21,094 nt of DNA, taken from positions 1-21,094 of the forward strand of contig DSCZ01000247.1 in the NCBI GenBank assembly GCA_011048855.1, written 5' to 3'. The stretch is from Desulfobacteraceae bacterium (GTDB lineage Bacteria; Desulfobacterota; DSM-4660; Desulfatiglandales; Desulfatiglandaceae). Below, piece by piece: positions 15,027 to 21,094 of this stretch. The notes beneath the pieces were generated by a model. The model was not told the DNA's origin. It worked only from the letters and a program-made list of their open reading frames with translations, and searched no databases. Numbering within the stretch: the stretch's first letter is position 1; each line of letters starts with the position of its first letter. The position numbers and the translations under genes are program-made.

Positions 15027-16397
15027 CTATTGTTCATACCGTTTTTCAAAAATCGGAGTCTTCCTCGTTTCCTTCGGCAAAGACCCGGGTTCCACGAATT
15101 CTATCTCCGGCCTTATTTTTATCCTGTGGTGTAGTTTCTCGCAGATCTTTTTTGAAAGCGCCGGCAGGGAATCTTTCCCGATATGTTCTCCGTGCTCGAT
15201 CTTCAACTTCACCGGTGGAACAACCCGCGGCGGAGGTGATGTCAGGACGACCCTCATCTCTCCGGTTACATCTGGTACAAATTCCGTCACTATGTCCTTG
15301 ATTGCAGCCGGATAGACATTGACACCTTTAACGATCAACATGTCATCGGCCCTGCCGATCAGCTTGGCCCTCTTTCCCTTGAAACCGCAGACAGGGCATT
15401 CCCCCGTGTAGATTTTGACGACGTCTCCGTAGGCATACTTCACGGCCGGGCAGGCCTCCCGCTCCAGGGATGTGTGGACCATCTCCCCCACCGCACCGTC
15501 CTGGTCCGCATCAACAGTCTCCTTGGTGATGGGGTCCACCAGGTCGTCGTAGCTGGTGCAGACATCCGGGGCGACAGCATGAAAACCTTGGTAGACATTT
15601 GAATCACAAGAAATTCCCATACAATTCCCGCATGGCGACCAGTAATCCCAACTTCTGCAACCATAAGCCGATTCCAGCTTTTCCTTTATCTCGGGGATGG
15701 CGATTCCGATTTCTCCGGTAGTCAAAAGACCCTTCAACTTGAAGGCACCGACATCCTTTTTTAGAACCTCGGGGGATTTTTTGATCAGAAATTCGGCAAG
15801 GGAAGGGGTGCAGGCAAGGTAGGTGGGCCTGGTCAAGTCAATGAATTTCAGCAGCAATTCGGTTCCGGCTCTGGCGTCGATGTCGATCGGCAGGGCTCCC
15901 AGTTCCCTCAGGCCCCACAGAGTCATTGTGGTTGCATATATTCCAAGAGCAAAGAAGAACACGACCCTGTCCCCTTTGCCTATTCCTGCGATCGACAGCC
16001 TGTGGCCGAGCTGTTTTCCAATAAATTCAATGTCCTTGCGGGTAAATGTGTAGCTGAATGTTGGAATGCCGGTTGTTCCTGAAGTAGTTCCGGTAAGATA
16101 AAGTTCATCAACCGGTGCACACAGGTGCATGCCGAATGGGTGGCCGTACTTCTCGAGCGACAGCCGGGCGCTTTCCCTCTCATCATCTTTTACCATAAAA
16201 ATCGGTAGCTTGCGAAGATCTTCAACCGTCTGGATATCTTCCGGAAGCGCTCCGGCCTGATCGAATTTTTTCCTGTAGAACTCCGAACGGTCATAACAAT
16301 ACCGGAGCTGGACAGTCAGTTTTTTCTCCTGGTAATTTCTGATTTCTTCCTGTGACATGGAGTTGAATTCAGGAACCAGGTAAAAGTTTTTCGTCAT
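15027..16397 (-). CDS. Phenylacetate-CoA ligase-like (PaaK family) acyl-CoA ligase
   Basis: This 456-residue adenylate-forming enzyme would activate a carboxylic acid with ATP and CoA. ATG 16397 has GGAGGG (16403-16408) 5 bases upstream. Visible motifs are the phosphate loop LTGTTSGTTGIPT (101-113), TTGE (226-229), CPVCG (334-338) and IGRADDMLIVKGVNVYP (347-363), which is nearly identical to PaaK. The C-terminal Lys442/Lys446 region (PKETRKTPIFEK) would hold the catalytic lysine. The A5 segment, normally YGxxE in PaaK, reads YWSPCGNC (252-259) with extra cysteines, so the acyl pocket probably differs from phenylacetate enzymes. The gene follows a palindrome after the cyclase gene and may begin a separate transcript. 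Confidence 0.88.
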   Translation of the reverse strand: MTKNFYLVPEFNSMSQEEIRNYQEKKLTVQLRYCYDRSEFYRKKFDQAGALPEDIQTVEDLRKLPIFMVKDDERESARLSLEKYGHPFGMHLCAPVDELYLTGTTSGTTGIPTFSYTFTRKDIEFIGKQLGHRLSIAGIGKGDRVVFFFALGIYATTMTLWGLRELGALPIDIDARAGTELLLKFIDLTRPTYLACTPSLAEFLIKKSPEVLKKDVGAFKLKGLLTTGEIGIAIPEIKEKLESAYGCRSWDYWSPCGNCMGISCDSNVYQGFHAVAPDVCTSYDDLVDPITKETVDADQDGAVGEMVHTSLEREACPAVKYAYGDVVKIYTGECPVCGFKGKRAKLIGRADDMLIVKGVNVYPAAIKDIVTEFVPDVTGEMRVVLTSPPPRVVPPVKLKIEHGEHIGKDSLPALSKKICEKLHHRIKIRPEIEFVEPGSLPKETRKTPIFEKRYEQ

Positions 16398-16443
16398 CTT
16401 TGCCCTCCGAAATAATTACCCTTCTGATTTTTAAAAATTCTTT

Positions 16444-16458
16444 GTGTTTTACAAACAC
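16444..16458. promoter_or_regulatory. Perfect 6+6 inverted repeat before the ligase gene, candidate operator
   Basis: GTGTTT (16444-16449) and AAACAC (16453-16458) flank the 3-base TAC. The site is about 45-60 bases upstream of the ligase start, where a repressor would act on a promoter for the second gene module. No clear -35/-10 pair was found, and no local regulator gene exists for this module. Confidence 0.4.
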
Positions 16459-16471
16459 CATCGAAATAAAG

Positions 16472-16542
16472 TTGACGGCGTCGTAAAAAGCTGCTTTATG
16501 CCGTTTCGTGGCAGCTTGTCAGCATCGAAAACGTCGTCTCAA
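16472..16542 (-). terminator. Long imperfect palindrome spanning the cyclase stop codon, possible terminator or dispersed repeat
   Basis: The outer arms (16472-16484 and 16531-16542) pair over 11 positions, with one bulge and one mismatch. The inner arms AAGCTGC (16489-16495) and GCAGCTT (16511-16517) pair perfectly. On the minus strand the inner stem is followed by TTTTTAC, which suits an intrinsic terminator after the cyclase gene. The arm TTGA includes the TGA stop codon. The terminal symmetry also recalls REP/MITE-like intergenic repeats. Confidence 0.5.
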
Positions 16543-17294
16543 TCAATTATTGCAACTGCCCGAACCCAGCCGGCGCTGGCTCCTTCGATCGTTACCGGGA
16601 AGACTGCAACTTTGAAACCGAAAGGGAATGGGATTTTGTCAAGATGTGCGAGACGCTCTAAGTGGCAGTATTCTTTTTCTTTTCCCAGGTAGTGAGATTC
16701 CCAGAACTGCTCTGAGTCACCCGCTTTCAAATCACGGATCATAGCGTCGAGGCTGCGGTCCCATCCCCAGGCGTCTATCCCCATGACTTTTATACCATGG
16801 TCTATCAGGTACAACGTTCCATCTCTGGTCACACCGGGATGCACATTTTCAAAACCTTCTTCTTCACGGTGGAGGTAGGCGTCGGTTCGGATGAGAACGA
16901 TATCGAACGGCTTGAGGCTGTAACCCAGTGCATCGAGTGCCTTTTGTATGTCTTCTGCATCAATGCGATCCCCGGCTTTTTTATGATGAAAATCAAGCAC
17001 GAGGCCATCGCCGTAACACCATTCGAGGGGGATCTCGTCAATGGTTTTCGCAGGCTTTCCCTCGCTTGTAGGGTGATAATGCCATGGAGCATCCATGTGC
17101 GTAGTATCGTGGGTGGTTAATGTTATATGCTCTATGGCGGCATATCGTCCTTCACGGAAATCATCCGTATTTATTCCGTAAACCGCGGCCGAGCGGCCGG
17201 CGCTTGCTTCGTGGTCCACGTACTGGATAGTGGGAGGCCTTCTGGATTTGTCCCTGGGGGTCAACGGTGTGCTCAGGTCTATGATAAGTGTCAT
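16539..17294 (-). CDS. Cyclase-family metal-dependent hydrolase (kynurenine formamidase-like)
   Basis: This 251-residue protein has the metal-binding signature HxxTHxDxPxH at His62, Thr65, His66, Asp68, Pro70 and His72. It is followed by typical beta-strand segments such as VLIRTDAY and IKVMGIDAWGWD. The family contains N-formylkynurenine formamidases, isatin hydrolases and polyketide cyclase-like enzymes, most of which hydrolyse amide or lactam bonds with a divalent metal. The ATG overlaps the stop of fused permease 2 by 4 bases (ATGA, 17291-17294), so the gene is translationally coupled to a transporter. This suggests that it acts on the imported compound. A KynB assignment is not supported: no tryptophan-pathway genes are nearby. 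Confidence 0.9.
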   Translation of the reverse strand: MTLIIDLSTPLTPRDKSRRPPTIQYVDHEASAGRSAAVYGINTDDFREGRYAAIEHITLTTHDTTHMDAPWHYHPTSEGKPAKTIDEIPLEWCYGDGLVLDFHHKKAGDRIDAEDIQKALDALGYSLKPFDIVLIRTDAYLHREEEGFENVHPGVTRDGTLYLIDHGIKVMGIDAWGWDRSLDAMIRDLKAGDSEQFWESHYLGKEKEYCHLERLAHLDKIPFPFGFKVAVFPVTIEGASAGWVRAVAIID

Positions 17295-19222
17295 CTGGAT
17301 GGCCTCTTATGTTCAGATTCCGTGGGCATCCGTTTTTTCCCCATCCGGAGTAGCGCACCGGCAAGTAAAACGGCAACGGCCGAAGCGGCATGTACATAGA
17401 TTGACGGCACGAGAAACGCGATTCCGCCAGCCGCAAAGTAAATTCGCCACGGGCCGTTAAGGCGGCCAAGCCCGTAGAGGAAGCCCTCGGTACCGGCTGA
17501 CACCAGTACTATCCCCGCGACAGCCGCCGAAAACGACCACGCAACCGCAAGGGGCGGGCCGACGCCGACAAGGCATGGGTTGTAAACAAAAAAGAAAGGC
17601 AGTATGTAGGCTACAAAACCAAGACGAAGAGAGTAAACGCCGGTTTTCATTCCACTGGTTTCAGCCAGTCCTGCGGCCACGATGGAGGCGATTGCCACTG
17701 GAGGAGTTATGAAGGATATCATCCCCCAGTAAAGAATGAACAAGTGGGCCGCAAGAGGATTTATCCCCATGTCTATAAGGGCGGGCGCCAGAAGCAGCGC
17801 AAGTATTATATAGCAGGGAATCATTGTCATCCCGATTCCCAGGATAAAGCTGGCGGCTGCTCCCATGATCAAAAGCAGCGGAAGGCTACCCCCTGCTGTT
17901 TCAAGAAGGCTGGATGAGAAACTCTGGGCAACACCCGTTAAGAGGAAGGCCCCGATTATCATGCCGACCCCGACCATAATGGTCATAATTTCGGAGAGAA
18001 CCCTGCCGCTTCCGTCCAGGAATCCCAGGATCGTTTTTGGGTTCAAAATTTTTCTGTTTGCCACACCTATTAACAGAATCAACAGGACGATTGAATAGAA
18101 AGGCGCGCGGGCTTCCTGGCGGAGGAAGAACAGAAAGTAAATCAGGGAAACAAATGAGACAATGTAGGGCCAGCCTTCTTTCAGCGTAGAGAATATTTGG
18201 GGACACTGGTCACGGGGCATTCCTTTGAGCCCTTTACGGGCTGCGAAGAAATCACTTTGCATACACAGGGCAAAAAAATATAAAACACTGGGAATTAAAG
18301 CTGAAAGACAAACGGTGGCATATGATACTTGAAGAAAATCAGCCATAATAAAAGCAGTGACACCCATGATCGGAGGCATCAACACACCGCCGGTCGAGGC
18401 ACACGCTTCCAGCGCACCGGCATAATACGGAGGATACCCTCCTTTTTTCATGGCCGGGATTGTGAATGAACCCGTTGTAATCACGTTCGAGGTGGGACTG
18501 CCTGAGATGGAAGCGAACAAAGCGCTGCCAAGAATTGAAACTTTCGCCGCGCCGCCCCGGACATTTCCAAGAAGGCTCATCGCCAGCTTGATAAAAAAGT
18601 CCCCGCCACCTAATAGCATAAGAATGATCGCGAAAATCAGGAATGCGATCACAAGGCGGCCGAATACGTGGGAGGTCACCCCGAACATTCCCTGGTTACT
18701 CAAATAATAAAAGCCGACGAGCCTGGCAAAAGAATATTGCTTTGCCAGAAGAATTCCGGGAAGCGTGTGAGCAATGAGGGGATAGAGCGATGTAAAGCAA
18801 ACAATGGCGGCGAGGGCCGGACCAGCCGCCCGCCTGACAGCTTCTATGACCAGCAGCCAGCATAAGACTCCGAGCCACAGGGCGGGCACCGGAGGGCGGA
18901 TGCTCCACCCCCTTGTTTGGATATCCATGGAATAAGCAAACACATAAAAAGCACAACCACATAAAAGCGCGGCTGCACAAAAATCATACCAGGGAACTGA
19001 TTTACCAAGCCCCTTCCTGGTCGCCGGCAACCAAATGAATACGGCCGGTAGAAGAAGAGCCATCAGTAAAGCCAGATACCTCTTGCTGTCCATCACCTGG
19101 CCGGCAATTACAATATTAAATATTTGAATTATAGATGCTGCAACCGCGATTCCAGCCGCGACTCTGACAAGTACTGCCGGGAAACCGGAAAGAGCCCGGT
19201 AGCGCGATGCCTGCCTTTTCAT
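17291..19222 (-). CDS. TRAP transporter fused permease 2, TAXI type
   Basis: This 643-residue fused TRAP permease is paralogous to permease 1. The core motifs ASISGSPTSNVITTGSFTIP and ASTGGVLMPPIMGVTAFIMA are shared with a few substitutions. The SVPWYDF segment and the LVIEAVRRAAG segment also match. It starts with ATG 19222, overlapping the stop of the BKACE gene by 4 bases, with AAGGGA upstream. It ends in a 4-base overlap with the cyclase gene. Overlaps at both ends imply strict co-translation with the two enzymes. The partner receptor is encoded two genes upstream at 20091. Confidence 0.95.
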   Translation of the reverse strand: MKRQASRYRALSGFPAVLVRVAAGIAVAASIIQIFNIVIAGQVMDSKRYLALLMALLLPAVFIWLPATRKGLGKSVPWYDFCAAALLCGCAFYVFAYSMDIQTRGWSIRPPVPALWLGVLCWLLVIEAVRRAAGPALAAIVCFTSLYPLIAHTLPGILLAKQYSFARLVGFYYLSNQGMFGVTSHVFGRLVIAFLIFAIILMLLGGGDFFIKLAMSLLGNVRGGAAKVSILGSALFASISGSPTSNVITTGSFTIPAMKKGGYPPYYAGALEACASTGGVLMPPIMGVTAFIMADFLQVSYATVCLSALIPSVLYFFALCMQSDFFAARKGLKGMPRDQCPQIFSTLKEGWPYIVSFVSLIYFLFFLRQEARAPFYSIVLLILLIGVANRKILNPKTILGFLDGSGRVLSEIMTIMVGVGMIIGAFLLTGVAQSFSSSLLETAGGSLPLLLIMGAAASFILGIGMTMIPCYIILALLLAPALIDMGINPLAAHLFILYWGMISFITPPVAIASIVAAGLAETSGMKTGVYSLRLGFVAYILPFFFVYNPCLVGVGPPLAVAWSFSAAVAGIVLVSAGTEGFLYGLGRLNGPWRIYFAAGGIAFLVPSIYVHAASAVAVLLAGALLRMGKKRMPTESEHKRPSR

Positions 19223-20067
19223 GAAGATTTTCCCTTACGAAGGCAAAGGATTTTCCTTGCATCTTCAGGCGAGGCGATTTCGAAACCGATTTCCCGGGCG
19301 ATGCGGACTGTTCGTGCAACGAGCTGGGCATTGCTTTCCGCCGGGACTCCTTTGGTGTAGTAAATGTTGTCCTCCAAACCGACCCTGACCATGCCGCCCA
19401 GCAGCATCCCCAGTGTCGTCATCGGTAATTGGGCCGCTCCTATCGCGGTGACATTGAACATGCTGTCCTTAGGAAGCAACGAGCGGAGAGTGACGAGATT
19501 TTCAGGGGTCCCGGCAACAGCTCCCTGGTAAGCCATGTTTAAAACAAAATTTATGTAGTAGGGTTTTTCCAGCAGCCCGCTCTCGATAAGATGCTTGACC
19601 TCGGCGAGCATCCCGTGGTGATAGATCTCCATTTCCGGCTTGATGCCCCTGCGGTGCATCTTGCGGGCATAAAATTCGATATCCTGTCTTGAATTGACAA
19701 AAGGTGTCCCCGCCCGGGGGCCAACCGTTCTCAACATGGTACCCATGTTAAGCGAGGCCATCTCCGGGGCGGCTTCAAGGCAGGCGGCTTTCTGCTCGCG
19801 GTTCAGGTTGGCGCCGCCTCCTGTGCTGAATTGTATCACCATGGGGCATTGCTCTTTCAACCTGTCGGCGATATCCATGTAAACTTCCGGATCGCCTGTT
19901 GGTACCCCTTGAGTGTCGCGGGCATGGATGTGGGCGATTGAAGCACCCTCGTCATAGCTTCGGCGGGCCTCCACTGCAATCTCGTCAGGTTGTTCTGGAA
20001 GGTTGGGGTTGGAGGCTTTGCCATGCACGCCTCCAGTCAAAGCAACGGTGACAATCAGTTTCTCCAT
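19219..20067 (-). CDS. BKACE beta-keto acid cleavage enzyme (DUF849 family)
   Basis: This 282-residue enzyme belongs to the family typified by 3-keto-5-aminohexanoate cleavage enzyme (Kce). These enzymes condense a beta-keto acid with acetyl-CoA and release acetoacetate plus a shortened acyl-CoA. Zinc ligands are visible as His46 and His48 (AHIHARD) and Glu232 in VRVGLEDN; Asp233 and Arg228 fill the usual active-site places. FSTGGG (80-85) holds the catalytic-loop Ser81. In Kce, a Glu at position 14 contacts the substrate amine; here residue 14 is Val, so a different, non-amine substrate is likely. ATG 20067 has AAGGA at 7-base spacing and lies 23 bases after the TAXI receptor 2 stop. The gene overlaps the next one by 4 bases. 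Confidence 0.93.
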   Translation of the reverse strand: MEKLIVTVALTGGVHGKASNPNLPEQPDEIAVEARRSYDEGASIAHIHARDTQGVPTGDPEVYMDIADRLKEQCPMVIQFSTGGGANLNREQKAACLEAAPEMASLNMGTMLRTVGPRAGTPFVNSRQDIEFYARKMHRRGIKPEMEIYHHGMLAEVKHLIESGLLEKPYYINFVLNMAYQGAVAGTPENLVTLRSLLPKDSMFNVTAIGAAQLPMTTLGMLLGGMVRVGLEDNIYYTKGVPAESNAQLVARTVRIAREIGFEIASPEDARKILCLRKGKSS

Positions 20068-20090
20068 GACGATATCCTTTCCAGCGATTT

Positions 20091-21094
20091 TTATTTCCCT
20101 GTACGCACTTTTTCTGCAGCAAGTTCTTGCGCTTGATAAGCTTCCAGTTCGTCCGTCCAGATCCCGGCTTCTTTGAAAAATTTTACGGATCCCGGATGAA
20201 AAGGCATTGCACCAATGTTTCGGGTCATATTTTCAAGTTTCCATTGGGAGAGCCACGGATGAGCCGATTTGAAAATATCATAACCTTCGGCAACCGCCTT
20301 GACCACGTTGTAGACAACTTCGTCCTTTAACCACGGATAGCAGTAAAGCGAGTAGGACACACCGAACAACTCCACATCCTTTTCAAGCCCCGGGACTTTC
20401 TTCTGGGTTGCCGGGAACATCGCTGGGACCATTTTTTGAACACGCTTCCAACCTTCTATGTCCGAAGCGGGCATTTCAAGAAAGCGGCAGCCGTGAGGTC
20501 CGCTGGCCAATTCTTTAACTTTCGGTGAAAATATGGAACCAAGCGAGGCGTCTATGTCTCCATCCAGCACTGCCTGCATCGCAGCACCGAATCCCCCCAC
20601 AGGCACTTTTTTTACATCCGCCCAGCTCAATCCAGCGAAGGCCAGAATGGCTTCAATTTCTCTCATTACGGTAGCATTTCCCTTTATATCAGGCAGTCTC
20701 CTGCCTTTGAGGTCTAAAACTGAATTAATGCCGGAATTTGCTCTTGCATAAAGACCCGGGACTACCACACTTCCCATGCATGCAATGCGCACGGGCTGCG
20801 GGCCCCAGTCAGGTGCTCCAAACTCATCCAGGCCTGAAGAGGCGAGGAAAGCGGTGACGCTGGTTGTGAGGCTGAATTCTGATTCTTCGTATTTGAGCGG
20901 TGCCAACCTTTCGATATCGGTTCCGTAGGGTTCAACCCTCCACTGCATGGGTGTCAATTTGTTGACGGCTTCACCAAGACCGCTGGCTACGGTGTGACCC
21001 GCCACTCCGACACCGTAGGACGTACATGCGATAACCTTTGGAAGAGATGAAGCATAAGAGGATGTTATGAATGCCATGGTTACAATAGAAATAA
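20091..21094 (-). CDS. TAXI-family TRAP solute receptor 2 (partial, N-terminus off window)
   Basis: The visible protein shares KVIACTSYGVGVAGHTVASGL, DWGPQPVRIAC, FAGLSWADVKKVPVGGFGAA and the C-terminal FHPGSVKFFKEAGIWTD with receptor 1, so it is a TAXI-family periplasmic receptor. The ATG at 21077 is probably internal. The frame stays open to the window edge and reads ISIVT before it, which continues a hydrophobic signal-peptide core ending at YASS. The true start therefore lies beyond base 21094. It leads the first module and should feed fused permease 2. The substrate is unknown. It differs from receptor 1 enough to suggest a different ligand. Confidence 0.9.
   Translation of the reverse strand, partial: ISIVTMAFITSSYASSLPKVIACTSYGVGVAGHTVASGLGEAVNKLTPMQWRVEPYGTDIERLAPLKYEESEFSLTTSVTAFLASSGLDEFGAPDWGPQPVRIACMGSVVVPGLYARANSGINSVLDLKGRRLPDIKGNATVMREIEAILAFAGLSWADVKKVPVGGFGAAMQAVLDGDIDASLGSIFSPKVKELASGPHGCRFLEMPASDIEGWKRVQKMVPAMFPATQKKVPGLEKDVELFGVSYSLYCYPWLKDEVVYNVVKAVAEGYDIFKSAHPWLSQWKLENMTRNIGAMPFHPGSVKFFKEAGIWTDELEAYQAQELAAEKVRTGK

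Noticed and set aside
16539..17294. Tryptophan degradation via kynurenine formamidase (KynB)
   Set aside because: The fold matches, but no tryptophan dioxygenase or kynureninase is nearby and the gene is coupled to a TRAP importer.
1..21094. CRISPR array, tRNA/rRNA gene, insertion sequence, phage or defence system
   Set aside because: No regularly spaced repeats, cloverleaf-like segment, transposase, integrase or defence-protein motif was seen on either strand.

Overview
The window looks like part of the chromosome of an anaerobic, Gram-negative bacterium, most plausibly a sulfate-reducing or syntrophic member of the Desulfobacterota (the old Deltaproteobacteria). This is inferred from the gene mix: a fumarate/adenylylsulfate-reductase-like flavoprotein, TAXI-type TRAP transporters, PaaK-like CoA ligase, acyl-CoA carboxyltransferases, and a Tat-exported cell-wall peptidase beside an LdtD-type transpeptidase. 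No rRNA, tRNA, IS element, phage gene or CRISPR array was seen. Coding density is high, and no gap exceeds 300 bases.

Region 1 (1-5816) is a divergent locus. On the minus strand a HutC-type GntR regulator is followed by a flavoprotein that runs off the left edge. On the plus strand, across a 272-base regulatory gap, lies a complete polar amino-acid ABC importer: ATPase, binding protein and two permeases, most like the histidine / lysine-arginine-ornithine / opine class. The layout suggests that the regulator senses an imported amino-acid-like compound or a product of it.

Region 2 (5817-8379) holds two cell-wall genes facing each other tail to tail with only 3 bases between them. One is a Tat-exported MepK/YcbK-like endopeptidase (plus). 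The other is a YcbB/LdtD L,D-transpeptidase (minus). In E. coli these are respectively a cutter and a maker of 3-3 peptidoglycan cross-links.

Region 3 (8497 to the right edge) is a long run of minus-strand genes. In transcription order they are: TAXI receptor 2 (partial at the edge), BKACE beta-keto acid cleavage enzyme, fused TRAP permease 2, cyclase-family metal hydrolase, PaaK-like acyl-CoA ligase, TAXI receptor 1, fused TRAP permease 1, carboxyltransferase 2 and carboxyltransferase 1. The first four genes are tightly packed, with two 4-base ATGA overlaps, and end at an imperfect palindrome followed on the minus strand by a T run. The remaining five have gaps of about 25-130 bases. The run therefore looks like two adjacent modules, each with its own TAXI/TRAP importer and its own enzymes. 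A reasonable but unproven reading is uptake of organic anions, ring or amide opening, CoA activation, carboxylation or decarboxylation, and cleavage of a beta-keto acid to acetoacetate and an acyl-CoA. The substrate cannot be read from the sequence. This is the best candidate in the window for an undescribed pathway.
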